41,025 nucleotides of DNA, from assembly GCA_017416705.1 (NCBI GenBank), contig JAFQBG010000018.1:1-41025 (forward strand), written 5' to 3'. This stretch comes from Bacteroidaceae bacterium. Lineage in GTDB: Bacteria; Bacteroidota; Bacteroidia; Bacteroidales; Bacteroidaceae. Position 1 is the first letter of the stretch. Each line of letters begins with the position of its first letter. Position numbers and translations under genes: made by a program. Below, in pieces: positions 8,751 through 17,835 of this stretch. The notes under the pieces were generated by a model. That model was not told the origin of the DNA. It worked only from the letters and a program-made list of their open reading frames with translations, and did no database searches.

Positions 8751-9354
8751 GATAACCATGTCCATCCCAATTATACCAAAGCGTTCTAAGCATAGGAGCT
8801 ATCTTTGTTGAATCGTCGGAGGTCATGTAACTCGGCATCGTATAATCGGCACGCAGGCTATCGGAAACGGAGGATAGCTCCAATTTAACAAGATAGATAT
8901 CGGCCATGTCGATATAACGCTGTAACGAATCCGAAGGAAGGAAAAAATCCTTTATACGAGGCTTCGGAAACAAAGACAACTCCTCCCATTTGCTATTATA
9001 GAACCTGATATCGCTGTTGCAAGCCTCGGCATGAACCGAATTGACAACGCACAGAACGGAGTCGCCCGCGGCATGAGGCAACATACGCATCTGCATGGTG
9101 CTGGTGGGCGATGTTTTCAAACATAGATAATCGGGCGACAAATGCGTCAGTTCGCTTTTGCCACCCAAACGATTTGTCACAACAGCACGCATGCCTGCAT
9201 CCACAAAATCTATACAATCGCGACGGTCGTTCTGCGTAAGCAGCAACAACAATGTATCGGGCATCTGAACAAATGCCGAACGAATATTCTGAGCATATGT
9301 AACGGCACTGTCACATAGCATTATCGCAAAAAACAGAATTAAAAACTTTTTCAT
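8737..9354 (-). CDS. DUF3256 family exported protein
   Basis: A 205-residue protein with a signal peptide, MKKFLILFFAIMLCDSAVTYAQ. It matches from memory the Bacteroidales family DUF3256: VQMPDTLLLLLTQNDRRDCIDF, GMRAVVTNRLGGKSELTHL and a C-terminal half with repeated PSD/SLQRYIDMADIYLVKLELS. The function is unknown. Its start codon overlaps the stop of the upstream EamA gene as ATGA, so translation is probably coupled. It is the last gene of the rsmE-truA-EamA-DUF3256 operon and ends in the large palindromic terminator. Confidence 0.75.
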   Translation of the reverse strand: MKKFLILFFAIMLCDSAVTYAQNIRSAFVQMPDTLLLLLTQNDRRDCIDFVDAGMRAVVTNRLGGKSELTHLSPDYLCLKTSPTSTMQMRMLPHAAGDSVLCVVNSVHAEACNSDIRFYNSKWEELSLFPKPRIKDFFLPSDSLQRYIDMADIYLVKLELSSVSDSLRADYTMPSYMTSDDSTKIAPMLRTLWYNWDGHGYHINK

Positions 9355-10250
9355 TTTGAACCAATATATAAGAATAACAATCCAATGAGAATAAGAACCA
9401 AATCGACAGCCTTGCTTCTAAGGTTCTTTTCGTGTAATAGCAACGCGCCAAACAAGAATGTGACAATGACACTGCCACGACGTATCATGGAGACCACTGC
9501 TATGAGTGCCTCGTCCTGCGCAAGCGCAGTAAAATAGCAAAAATCGGCGGCTGCAAGGAATATGGAGATAAGAGGAATAGTCCAACGCCACACAAAACGT
9601 CTCCCGCGCTGTTTTCTCGATAACAAGTTCATGACCACTACTATTCCGCCCATCAAAATACATTGATACAGATTGAACCACGACTGCACAAACATAGGTT
9701 CGAGCCTGCGCATGAGATATTTGTCGTATAACGCGCTGACAGCACCAAGCAACGCTGCCATAACGACAAAAAACACCCAACGGTTGTGGGCAAAATTTAT
9801 CCCCTCGCGCCTGCCGCTTCGGCTGAGCATGTAGAAGGATACTATCGCAGTGAGCACACCAATCCATTGATATACATTCAGTTGCTCACCAAAAACCACA
9901 AGCGCACCAAGCAGTACTATGACAGGACGGGTTGCTTGTATTGGAGATACTATGGTTATGGGCAGATGCTTTATTCCTATGTAGCCGCACAACCACGAGC
10001 CAAGCACTATGACCGCTTTGAGCAGGAGCAGCAGATGGGAGTGGAAATCACCATCGGGCACATGCAACAGCCCCGACGTCAAAACGCCGTATTGCGACAG
10101 CAATATAAAAGGGGAAAAAATGAGCGTCGAAAAGAGCGTGTTAAGGAACAAGACGCTTAGCACCGAATTATCCCTCAGCGATAGTTTTTTGAAGAGGTCG
10201 TAACAACCCAACAAAAGAGCCGACATAAAAGCAAGAGCCACCCACATCAT
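9351..10250 (-). CDS. EamA/DMT-family inner-membrane transporter
   Basis: A 299-residue protein with about ten hydrophobic segments arranged as two EamA repeats, the drug/metabolite transporter layout. The segment LPITIVSPIQATRPVIVLLGALVV in the first repeat and ALIAVVSMIRRGSVIVTFLFGALLLHEKNLR in the second are the conserved repeat ends. The substrate cannot be told from sequence. Both its start (with truA) and its stop (with the DUF3256 gene) overlap by four bases, which places it firmly in this operon. Confidence 0.88.
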   Translation of the reverse strand: MMWVALAFMSALLLGCYDLFKKLSLRDNSVLSVLFLNTLFSTLIFSPFILLSQYGVLTSGLLHVPDGDFHSHLLLLLKAVIVLGSWLCGYIGIKHLPITIVSPIQATRPVIVLLGALVVFGEQLNVYQWIGVLTAIVSFYMLSRSGRREGINFAHNRWVFFVVMAALLGAVSALYDKYLMRRLEPMFVQSWFNLYQCILMGGIVVVMNLLSRKQRGRRFVWRWTIPLISIFLAAADFCYFTALAQDEALIAVVSMIRRGSVIVTFLFGALLLHEKNLRSKAVDLVLILIGLLFLYIGSK

Positions 10251-10996
10251 ATATATATGTCGTTAGGATATTTTACTTGGGTGAGGAACAGCGCTTCGGG
10301 CACAGCCGAGTCGCCTGCGGCGCAACGTTCTTTCTGTTCTATTATGCGACGAAAATCGTCGAGGCTCAACTTGCCACGACCCACCAGCAACAGCGTTCCC
10401 ACAATGGCACGTACCATATTGCGCAGGAAACGGTTGGCCTCGATGCGGAACACCCAGTAGCTGCCACCCAGACAATGCCAGCGAGCATAGGTCACAGTGC
10501 AGTTATTGGTTTTGACATCGGTATGCAGCTTGCTGAAACTCGTAAAATCGGTATATTCGTATAATAGTTCTGCCGCCTTATTCATTTTTTCAAAATCGAT
10601 ATCGGGCGACACGCGACAGGAGTATCTGTGGGCAAAGGGCGATTTTGCGGTAGTCACATAGTAGTCGTACCTGCGCGAGAGCGCGTCGAACCTTGCATGG
10701 GCGTCGTTTTTCACACGACGTATATCGGCTATGGCAATATCGCGTGGCAACACTCTGTTCAGTTTGTATTTTAACTGTGCGGTATCGGTATCCTCGGGAA
10801 GGTCGGTATGGGCTGCCATTTGCACCGCGTTCACGCCGGTGTCGGTGCGTCCTGCGCCAACAACGGTATATTCGCCTCGCAGCACAAGCGACAACGCCTG
10901 TTCCAGCGTCTGTTGCACCGTTATGGCATTAGGCTGCTGTTGCCAACCATGATAGGCGGCACCGTCGTATGAGAATATTATGAAATATCGCTGCAT
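10247..10996 (-). CDS. truA: tRNA pseudouridine synthase A
   Basis: A 249-residue enzyme that makes pseudouridine at positions 38-40 of the tRNA anticodon arm. The catalytic aspartate is in AGRTDTGVNA near residue 52. YDGAAYHGWQQQPNAITVQ near the N-terminus and RFLRNMVRAIVGTLLLVGRG near residues 188-207 are family signatures. It overlaps the end of rsmE by 19 bases and the start of the EamA gene by four. It forms an RNA-modification pair with rsmE. Confidence 0.97.
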   Translation of the reverse strand: MQRYFIIFSYDGAAYHGWQQQPNAITVQQTLEQALSLVLRGEYTVVGAGRTDTGVNAVQMAAHTDLPEDTDTAQLKYKLNRVLPRDIAIADIRRVKNDAHARFDALSRRYDYYVTTAKSPFAHRYSCRVSPDIDFEKMNKAAELLYEYTDFTSFSKLHTDVKTNNCTVTYARWHCLGGSYWVFRIEANRFLRNMVRAIVGTLLLVGRGKLSLDDFRRIIEQKERCAAGDSAVPEALFLTQVKYPNDIYI

Positions 10997-11697
10997 AGCT
11001 TCTCATTTTTTATGCTGAACGTGTGACAAGCCACAAGGCCGGCTGTCTCGGTGCGCAGACGCGAACTGCCAAGGCTGACAGGAACAAAACCGCGCTCCAT
11101 GGCAAGCCTCACCTCCTGCTGACTGAAATCGCCTTCGGGGCCGATGAGTATGGTGACATGGTGTCCGCGCTGCATGGCATCGTTTAGAAGTATTTTTTTC
11201 TCCTCGTAACAATGGGCTATATATTTTTCGCCCTCAATGGAGCGCGACACAAAAGTATTGAAATCGACCATCTCGTTCACCACTGTTTTGTGGGCTTTCA
11301 GCGATTGTTTCATTGCCGAAACGACAATACGTTCCACACGTTCGTTTTTCACTGTTTTGCGCTCCGAGAAACGACAATTCAGGAATGTTATCTCATCGAC
11401 ACCTATCTCGACGGCTTTTTCGACAAGCCATTCTATGCGTTCCATGTTTTTTGTGGGGGCGATGGCTATATGCAAGTATCCTTCCCAGCCTTTTACCGCC
11501 GGGATTATTTCGATAGGCTCCACGTAGCATCGTTTCCCACTTATCGAGGATATGGCAGCCTTGTAGAATGTACCCTTGCCGTCTGTTATTTCCAATTCAT
11601 CGCCCACGTTCAGTCGCAACACGCGCAGACAGTGTGCCGCCTCGTCTTGGGGCAATTCCCACGATTCGCTTATTTCGGGTGCATAAAATAGTGACAT
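10978..11697 (-). CDS. rsmE: 16S rRNA (uracil-1498-N3)-methyltransferase
   Basis: A 239-residue SPOUT-class methyltransferase that methylates U1498 of 16S rRNA with S-adenosylmethionine. The N-terminal PUA-like part covers about 1-70 (HCLRVLRLNVGDELEITDGKG). The knotted SAM-binding site shows TILIGPEGDFSQQEV near 180 and VSLGSSRLRTETAGL near 210. It is the first gene of the operon rsmE-truA-EamA-DUF3256. The start at 11697 gives MSLFYAPEISESWELPQDEA, as expected for the family. Confidence 0.95.
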   Translation of the reverse strand: MSLFYAPEISESWELPQDEAAHCLRVLRLNVGDELEITDGKGTFYKAAISSISGKRCYVEPIEIIPAVKGWEGYLHIAIAPTKNMERIEWLVEKAVEIGVDEITFLNCRFSERKTVKNERVERIVVSAMKQSLKAHKTVVNEMVDFNTFVSRSIEGEKYIAHCYEEKKILLNDAMQRGHHVTILIGPEGDFSQQEVRLAMERGFVPVSLGSSRLRTETAGLVACHTFSIKNEKLCSDIS

Positions 11698-11891
11698 ATA
11701 ATTAGCTGTATAATTAGTGGCTGTTTATATTTCCAAATATTATTTTCTTCGTAGAAACCGTTTGTCACGCTGTTTTTATAGCCCAAGCACGCCTGTTCTT
11801 GCTGTTACGTGGGGCACCACGCACCACCGAAGAATATACAGGCCATCAGTTTTGCTCTATAAAAAACGGGCGATATAATTAAAACAGTTCC

Positions 11892-12473
11892 TTAGTTTTC
11901 GTTTTCGTCTGTGTGCCCTGCATCCTCTTTGTTTGACAATCGGGAGTCTATTTCCTCTTTTATTTTCATTGCAAGCTCATAGTTTTCCTCTTTTATAGCC
12001 TTGTCCATGACACTGCGCAGTGTCTCGGTATCGGCTATTGTTATGGGAACGGATATAGCACCGCCCCACTCGTCGCGTATGGCTACACGATCCAGCAGTT
12101 CCTCGTCGATGTATATCGGGGCGGCAAGTCGCAATGCTATTGCCACTGCATCGGATGTTCGGGCATCGACCTCGCATAGTTCTTCGTTTTCTTTACGGAA
12201 CAACATATTCGAATAGAATGTGCCGTCGCTTATTTTGCATATTGTGACACACTGCATGGTTGCCCCAAGCGCACCAACCAAGTTTTTGAATAAGTCGTGT
12301 GTGATTGGACGTTTGGTATCTATGCCTTTCATGGCAAATGCTATCGCCTGCGCCTCGGCAAATCCTATGGCAATAAGTATTTTGCGCAGTCCGTCGCGTT
12401 CACGCAAAATCATCACATAGGCACGGTCGTCCGAAGCCTTGCTTAAAATATCGGAGACAACAAGTTCAATCAT
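11892..12473 (-). CDS. Bifunctional nuclease (DUF151) family protein with UVR motif
   Basis: A 193-residue protein. Residues 1-135 match the bifunctional nuclease domain (BFN/DUF151): AYVMILRERDGLRKILIAIG, EAQAIAFAMKG, RPITHDLFKNL, then DARTSDAVAIALRLAAPIYI. The C-terminal part has a UvrB/UvrC-type motif (IKEENYELAMKIKEEI). Plant homologues show DNase and RNase activity; the bacterial role is not established. I chose ATG 12473 (MIELVVSDIL) over the frame's earlier codon, five residues upstream, because the family begins that way. It lies 59 bases after the MFS gene and may share its transcript. Confidence 0.88.
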   Translation of the reverse strand: MIELVVSDILSKASDDRAYVMILRERDGLRKILIAIGFAEAQAIAFAMKGIDTKRPITHDLFKNLVGALGATMQCVTICKISDGTFYSNMLFRKENEELCEVDARTSDAVAIALRLAAPIYIDEELLDRVAIRDEWGGAISVPITIADTETLRSVMDKAIKEENYELAMKIKEEIDSRLSNKEDAGHTDENEN

Positions 12474-12532
12474 AGCTGCTAAAAACAAATATGCAAATGA
12501 GAAAACAAAATATGAGGTTTTGGGTTTTCTTC

Positions 12533-13771
12533 TTATTTATTTTGTTCTTTAAACAATATAGCGAACAGCACACCCACCAAGCATGCATAAGCGGCAAAAA
12601 TGAACCAAGCCGTGCTCCACCCCTCGGGCGATGTGGCATAATGGTTTACGACCTCCTGAGCCGCTATAACTCCGATGGATGCTCCAAGTCCGTTTGTCAT
12701 CAGCATGAAAAGTCCTTGGGCACTTGAACGCATATTGTCGGGCACTTCCTTATCGACGAACAACGAACCGGATATATTGAAGAAATCGAATGCCACGCCA
12801 TATACAATCATGGATAGTATAAACAACCATACTCCACTGCCGGGATTACCCAACCCGAAGAATGCAAAACGAAATACCCAAGCAAACATCGCTATGAGCA
12901 TAACACGCTTAATGCCGAAACGTCCCAAAAAGAATGGGATGAGCAAGATACATAGCGTTTCGCTTATCTGCGACAAGGATATGAGGATATTGGTATGCTC
13001 AACGGCAAAAGTACCCTCGAACGCCGGATTACCGCTGAAACCGGCTATAAAGCCATTGGCATAGCCGTTGGATATTTGCAACGCACCTCCAAGCAACATG
13101 GAGAATATGAAGAACACTGCCATCTGGCGACGTTTGAAAAGTTTGAAGGCATCCAAGCCCAACGAAGCGGCAAGACTCTGTTTGCGGCCCGAATTAACCG
13201 GACACGCCGGCATGGAAAGCGAATAGAGCGATAGTATAACGCCCCATGCAGCCGACATATAGAATTGCGAGCTATTGTCTTGGAAACCAAGAAGGTCAAC
13301 AAGCCACATGGATATAATGAAACCAACCGTTCCAAACACACGAATAGGAGGAAAAGCCTTCACCGTATCCAGTTGAGCACGTTCAAGCGCAGTGTACGAC
13401 ACCGAGTTGGACAATGCCAATGTAGGCATATAAAATGCCACACTTGCCGTATAGAACCAGAATATGTCGTTGAACTCAACCGAGGAGCCCTTCACCGAGC
13501 CTATGTAAGCAGCAACGGCCATGAACACCGCCGCGCACAGATGACAGAACGACAATAGTTTTTGCGCCGGCACCCAACGGTCGGCAATTATGCCCATTAT
13601 AGCAGGCATGAATATAGACACAATGCCTTGTACGGCATAGAACCACCCTATTTGAGCACCAAGACCGGCATCGCCCAAATAGCGTCCCATGGATGTCAGG
13701 TAAGCACCCCACACTGCAAACTGCAAAAAGCTGAGCAGTATCAATCGGATTTTAATGTTTGAATTTGGCAT
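12533..13771 (-). CDS. Nucleoside:H+ symporter-family MFS transporter
   Basis: A 412-residue protein with about twelve hydrophobic segments, matching the NupG/XapB-like nucleoside symporter family (PF03825): LLSFLQFAVWGAYLTSMGRYL at the start, GWFYAVQGIVSIFMPAIMGIIADRW, and GSLFVDKEVPDNMRSSAQGLFMLMTNGLGA in the C-terminal half. It probably imports nucleosides across the inner membrane. It starts 11 bases after the DUF721 gene, so it appears to be the third gene of the recF transcript. Confidence 0.9.
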   Translation of the reverse strand: MPNSNIKIRLILLSFLQFAVWGAYLTSMGRYLGDAGLGAQIGWFYAVQGIVSIFMPAIMGIIADRWVPAQKLLSFCHLCAAVFMAVAAYIGSVKGSSVEFNDIFWFYTASVAFYMPTLALSNSVSYTALERAQLDTVKAFPPIRVFGTVGFIISMWLVDLLGFQDNSSQFYMSAAWGVILSLYSLSMPACPVNSGRKQSLAASLGLDAFKLFKRRQMAVFFIFSMLLGGALQISNGYANGFIAGFSGNPAFEGTFAVEHTNILISLSQISETLCILLIPFFLGRFGIKRVMLIAMFAWVFRFAFFGLGNPGSGVWLFILSMIVYGVAFDFFNISGSLFVDKEVPDNMRSSAQGLFMLMTNGLGASIGVIAAQEVVNHYATSPEGWSTAWFIFAAYACLVGVLFAILFKEQNK

Positions 13772-13782
13772 ATTTCCTAAAA

Positions 13783-14073
13783 TTATCTGAATATTATATT
13801 TGTTATTACTTGTGCTTTCACATAATCGTTAAGCCGCGACACCAACGAGCGACGATTCATCATGAGTTCGTGGCGCAGAACCGACGATGTCAGCGTGACG
13901 TAAAGTATTTGATTTTTTATGTACATATCCTTTGTATAGGCGGCGACGCCCTTCCCAAGCAACGGTTCCCACGCCTGCATGAGACGGTATTCGTTAAGCG
14001 GTGTCTCTATTCCATCCTCGCGACACGTCTGACGAACAAGTTCCGATATTGATTTCAAAGTGCCTCGTTTCAT
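13783..14073 (-). CDS. DUF721 family protein (DciA-like)
   Basis: A 96-residue protein with the DUF721 pattern: NEYRLMQAWEPLLGKGVAAYT, then YIKNQILYVTLTSSVLRHELMMNRRSL. DciA, a DUF721 protein, loads the replicative helicase in many bacteria; whether this short form does so is inference. Its start overlaps the recF stop by four bases (ATGA), a recF-DUF721 pair common in Bacteroidota that fits a role near replication or repair. Confidence 0.88.
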   Translation of the reverse strand: MKRGTLKSISELVRQTCREDGIETPLNEYRLMQAWEPLLGKGVAAYTKDMYIKNQILYVTLTSSVLRHELMMNRRSLVSRLNDYVKAQVITNIIFR

Positions 14074-15176
14074 CGTTCTTTCTGCATATTTACGTTACCG
14101 TCGATGACGGTAAATAGTTTATATTCGCCCTCTATTTTATCCAATATATTATCTATATGTTCGCGATTGACATCGGTTATAAATATCTGGCCGAATTTAT
14201 CGCCGGCAACCAATCCTATTATTTTTTCGACCCTTTGGGAGTCGAGCTTGTCGAATATATCATCGAGCAGCAACAAGGGGGTTTCACCACCCTTGCGGCG
14301 CAAAAAATCGAATTGAGCCAGTTTCAACGACACCAGATAGGTTTTGTTTTGTCCTTGGGAGCCCTCCTTCCTTATAGGATAACCACCAAGACGCATAACA
14401 AGTTCATCGCGATGTATGCCTTTTGTTGTATAGCCCAAACGTCTGTCATCGACGCGCGACAGCCTTAGCTGCTCCCCAAAGTCCTTGTCGGCAATGTCGG
14501 AACGGTAATGCAGCGTGACATTCTCGGCCGAACCGGCTATGTAGCGATAGAAATCCTCGAATATGGGGGTGAGCTCGTCGATAAAACGCGAACGCGAGGC
14601 ATATATATTGCCGGCCTCCACAACCATCATATCCTCGATGAGCGAAAGGATTTCGGCATCGGGCTCGGCGTCGGCACGCAACAGTGCATTGCGTTGCTGC
14701 AACGCGCGGTTATAGCGTATGAGCGAGCCAAGGTACTCCTTGTCGTATTGCGACACCACCACGTCAATGAAACGGCGACGTTCCTCGCTGCCCCCTGCAA
14801 TCAGTTCGCCATCGGCAGGCGATATAACCACCAGCGGCACAGTGCCTATATGTTCCGACAGACGCTCATAGTTTTTCTTGTTCTTTTTGAATTGTTTTTT
14901 CTCGCCTCGTTTAAGTCCGCACGATATTTCGTCATGTATGCCGCTGTCGCTTGTGTAATAACCGGTTATCATAAAAAAAGGAGCGCCATGCATTATATTC
15001 GACGCATCGGTGGGGCTTAGCGCACTCTTACAAAAAGATAGGTAATAAATGGCATCGAGCAGATTTGTCTTACCCATGCCATTGCATCCGATAAAACAAT
15101 TAATCTTGTCCGAGAAGGATATTTCCACCGCAGACAGATTTCTATAATTCAAAGCCGACAGACTATTTAATAACAT
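14070..15176 (-). CDS. recF: DNA replication and repair protein RecF
   Basis: A 368-residue SMC-like ATPase that helps load RecA at single-strand gaps with RecO and RecR. The Walker A site is GCNGMGKTNLLDA near residue 30. The ABC signature region follows KEGSQGQNKTYLVSLKLAQF near 280-300, and the Walker B site is TPLLLLDDIFDKLDSQRV near 310. I chose ATG 15176 (MLLNSLSALNYRNL), the classical N-terminus; the frame continues 28 codons upstream without family similarity. It heads the recF-DUF721-MFS unit and is divergent from the TPR gene. Confidence 0.96.
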   Translation of the reverse strand: MLLNSLSALNYRNLSAVEISFSDKINCFIGCNGMGKTNLLDAIYYLSFCKSALSPTDASNIMHGAPFFMITGYYTSDSGIHDEISCGLKRGEKKQFKKNKKNYERLSEHIGTVPLVVISPADGELIAGGSEERRRFIDVVVSQYDKEYLGSLIRYNRALQQRNALLRADAEPDAEILSLIEDMMVVEAGNIYASRSRFIDELTPIFEDFYRYIAGSAENVTLHYRSDIADKDFGEQLRLSRVDDRRLGYTTKGIHRDELVMRLGGYPIRKEGSQGQNKTYLVSLKLAQFDFLRRKGGETPLLLLDDIFDKLDSQRVEKIIGLVAGDKFGQIFITDVNREHIDNILDKIEGEYKLFTVIDGNVNMQKER

Positions 15177-15367
15177 ATTTAATATACAAGTCGAAAAGTA
15201 CGGCGAAGGTACTGAAATTATACCGTTTTTTCTCACAAAGAAAGATATATTTTGCTGCAACAGGCAAAAAAAAGCGGTATAATTTTCAAACTACAAAAAA
15301 AATCGTTATTTTCGCACACATTTTGCAAACATAGGTACATAGGATAATAATAAAACAATATAAAGCA

Positions 15368-16036
15368 ATGAGTACAAAACAGACAGAACAAGCACCTGCT
15401 GCAATAGAAGAGGTGTTGAGCAAATCAGAGGCAGTTATCCTCAAATACAAGAAAGCCATCGTTGGCGGTGTCATAGCAATAATAGTTTTGATTGTAGGTG
15501 GTATTCTATACAATACCCACATAGTAGCACCTGCCGAGCAAGAGGCTGCCGAGGCATTGTTCCCCGCCGAGTCACTCTTTACACAAGGTTCTTACCAAGA
15601 GGCTGTTGACGGCGACGGTGTCAACCTTGGTCTTTTGGCAGTAGCCGAGGAATACAGCGGTACCACAAGCGGCAACTTGGCCAACGCATACGCAGGAATG
15701 GCACTTGCACAACTTGGACGTTACGAGGAGGCTATCCCCTACTTGGAGGCTTTCGATGGAGACGACCAAATGGTTGCGCCCGCTGCGCTTGGCACACTTG
15801 GCAACTGCTATGCTCAAACCGGCAACAACGACAAAGCAATCAGCTGCTTCCTTGATGCCGCATCCGAGGCCGACAACAAAACACTCAGCCCCTACTACCT
15901 TATGCAGGCAGCCCTCATGCACGAGCAAGCCGGCAATGCAAGCAAAGCATTGAAGCTATACGAGGAGATAAAAGAGAAATATCCCGCATCGGCACAAGGC
16001 AGAGAGATAGAGAAATATATCAACCGCATAAAATAA
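15368..16036 (+). CDS. TPR-containing membrane-anchored protein
   Basis: A 222-residue protein with a short cytoplasmic N-terminus, one transmembrane segment at about 30-48 (AIVGGVIAIIVLIVGGILY) and a soluble region of tetratricopeptide repeats (NAYAGMALAQLGRYEEAIPYL, AALGTLGNCYAQTGNNDKAI, AALMHEQAGNASKALKLYEEI). The architecture resembles YfgM-like proteins that work near the SecYEG translocon, but this is architectural similarity only. It stands alone: a strong hairpin terminator follows seven bases after its stop. Confidence 0.82.
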   Translation: MSTKQTEQAPAAIEEVLSKSEAVILKYKKAIVGGVIAIIVLIVGGILYNTHIVAPAEQEAAEALFPAESLFTQGSYQEAVDGDGVNLGLLAVAEEYSGTTSGNLANAYAGMALAQLGRYEEAIPYLEAFDGDDQMVAPAALGTLGNCYAQTGNNDKAISCFLDAASEADNKTLSPYYLMQAALMHEQAGNASKALKLYEEIKEKYPASAQGREIEKYINRIK

Positions 16037-16042
16037 AAGCAG

Positions 16043-16086
16043 TGATATTAAAAAAGGCGGCTTAAAGGCCGCCTTTTTTAATATCA
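16043..16086 (+). terminator. Strong intrinsic terminator after the TPR gene
   Basis: Two 19-base arms (16043-16061 and 16068-16086) pair perfectly around a six-base loop. The GGCGGC/GCCGCC core is followed by a T6 run and mirrored by an A6 run, so it can also act on the minus strand. Confidence 0.92.
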
Positions 16087-16119
16087 GACAATTCGAACAA
16101 AAAAACAATCACACAAGAT

Positions 16120-16602
16120 ATGGCAACCGCGTTACACAACCTATCCGACTACGATGCACAAAAAGTAGCATCGGGCAAGGGACGAAAAATAGGCATAGTA
16201 TATGCCGACTGGAATTCCGAAATAACATACGCACTGCGCGACGGCGCCGTAAAAACACTGCGCGACAACGGAGTAGCAGAAGAAGACATCACGCTATACA
16301 ACGTGCCCGGCAGTTTCGAACTTATATACGGAGCATCGCAAATGGTAAAAAGCAACAAATACGATGCGGTTATAGCCATTGGCTGCGTCATAAGAGGCGA
16401 CACCCCACACTTCGACTATATATGCGAAGGAGTGACAGCCGGCCTGTCGCAACTGAACGTACAATACGACACCCCGGTAATATTCGGCCTCATAACCACC
16501 AACAACCTGCTCCAAGCACAAGAACGCAGTGGAGGCCGTCATGGCAACAAAGGCGACGAGTGCGCTGTGACAGCGTTGCAAATGATTGCTCAGTTCAAAT
16601 AA
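16120..16602 (+). CDS. ribH: 6,7-dimethyl-8-ribityllumazine synthase
   Basis: A 160-residue lumazine synthase, the penultimate riboflavin enzyme, which condenses 5-amino-6-ribitylaminouracil with dihydroxybutanone phosphate. Family signatures are YADWNSEITYALRDGA near 28, NVPGSFELIYGASQM near 62, AIGCVIRGDTPHFDYICEGV near 88 (catalytic His in TPHFDY) and VIFGLITTNNLLQAQERSGG near 120. No other rib gene is nearby. It is followed 12 bases later by an unnamed ATP-grasp gene. Confidence 0.97.
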   Translation: MATALHNLSDYDAQKVASGKGRKIGIVYADWNSEITYALRDGAVKTLRDNGVAEEDITLYNVPGSFELIYGASQMVKSNKYDAVIAIGCVIRGDTPHFDYICEGVTAGLSQLNVQYDTPVIFGLITTNNLLQAQERSGGRHGNKGDECAVTALQMIAQFK

Positions 16603-16614
16603 CACCCCTACGGC

Positions 16615-17727
16615 ATGAACCGCCTGCTGCTGTTCAACTGCTCCAACGACCTTGCATTGGCATCGAATGCCAAGGAGTACATAGCCACCAAAAGCATCGC
16701 AGCCATGGAAACCGACCTTGCCGCACTACCGGCATGGTGGGCCAACGACGGCGACGCCATACTGCTACGCAGTGCCTCACAAGCAGAGGAGGCCCGGATG
16801 TTTTTTCGTCAAAAGGGATTTAATGTCGTTTTCACATCGCCCGAGGAGGGCTACCACGCACTGTGCAAACGCACAAAAAACACCTACACCCCCACCCCTT
16901 GGGGTTGGAGCCGGGCTGCCGTAAGCACATTCCAACAATTTGGCATACCCCAAGAACAGCTCCCCCACGACAACGAAACAGAGGCCATCAGAGCGCTTTC
17001 GAGCAGGAGTTTCGCTTCGGAATACATAGCCGAACTGTTGCATGCCCCACAATTTGCCCGGCAGGCACAGTCGCTCATAGGAAATGAAATGCGTTTCATT
17101 CGCTCACTGCAAGAATTATCCATGAGCCACAGAACCATTTTCAAATCGCCATGGTCCAGCAGCGGACGGGGAATATTCGCGGCAAACAGCATAGACGAGC
17201 CATCGATACGCGAAAAACTGACAGGATTTATAAAGCGGCAAGGCGGTTTCCTTGCCGACAAATTCTATGACAAAACAGCCGATTTTGCATTGGAATTTTA
17301 TATAGAAAAAGACGGCACCACAAAATTCATTGGTTATTCGGTTTTTGCAGCAGGCATAAACGGCTACTATGGCCATAACGTGGTTGCCCCACAGGAGCAA
17401 CTGCGCGAAACAATTATAGCAAACGGTTGCGATGCCACGCTGCTTGATGAACTTATAGACTACCATTGCCACGCACTGAAAAAATGGCTCAATGGCAAAT
17501 ACCATGGCGTAGTGGGCATAGATATGATAACAGCCAACGAACAGGGAGCTATAAAAACGCACCCCTGCATCGAGATAAATCTAAGGATGAATATAGGCGT
17601 ATTGGCATTATGCGTTGAGAAAAAAGGATTTACAGGCAACTACAACCTGACACCACACCCCAAGAACAAAGCAGGATTTTACGCAATGGTTAACGACAGC
17701 AAACTTATCATAGGATACTGTAAATGA
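16615..17727 (+). CDS. Uncharacterised ATP-grasp-like protein
   Basis: A 370-residue protein I cannot name. The C-terminal half has the look of an ATP-grasp ligase: a lysine before a glycine/serine loop at FKSPWSSSGRGIFAAN (about 180-195), a middle strand ALEFYIEKDG, and a late metal-binding block PCIEINLRMNIG (about 320-331) that mirrors the Glu-x-Asn-x-Arg motif of the fold. The N-terminus MNRLLLFNCSNDLALASNAK is distinctive. ATP-grasp enzymes usually join a carboxylate to an amine or thiol; the substrate is unknown here. It lies 12 bases after ribH and is probably co-transcribed with it. Confidence 0.75.
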   Translation: MNRLLLFNCSNDLALASNAKEYIATKSIAAMETDLAALPAWWANDGDAILLRSASQAEEARMFFRQKGFNVVFTSPEEGYHALCKRTKNTYTPTPWGWSRAAVSTFQQFGIPQEQLPHDNETEAIRALSSRSFASEYIAELLHAPQFARQAQSLIGNEMRFIRSLQELSMSHRTIFKSPWSSSGRGIFAANSIDEPSIREKLTGFIKRQGGFLADKFYDKTADFALEFYIEKDGTTKFIGYSVFAAGINGYYGHNVVAPQEQLRETIIANGCDATLLDELIDYHCHALKKWLNGKYHGVVGIDMITANEQGAIKTHPCIEINLRMNIGVLALCVEKKGFTGNYNLTPHPKNKAGFYAMVNDSKLIIGYCK

Positions 17728-17764
17728 AAACGAGGATGACTCAGAAGTCATTTTGCAAAGAGAG

Positions 17765-17798
17765 CACCCCCTGTAAGAGTTAACTCTGACAGGGGGTG
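17765..17798. terminator. Hairpin between convergent genes
   Basis: The arms CACCCCCTGT (17765-17774) and ACAGGGGGTG (17789-17798) are perfectly complementary and enclose a loop that itself contains a small palindrome. The U-run after it is weak on both strands. It is likely the shared terminator of the ATP-grasp gene and the 61-residue peptide gene. Confidence 0.6.
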
Positions 17799-17835
17799 TT
17801 AGTTCTAAAAGTAGGCTTTTGGGTCACCCTCAATT

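Noticed and set aside
11698-11891. Possible small RNA or gene between the bifunctional nuclease and rsmE
   Set aside because: Only a 5-bp stem (CGTGG/CCACG) and no U-run, promoter consensus or open frame worth reporting.
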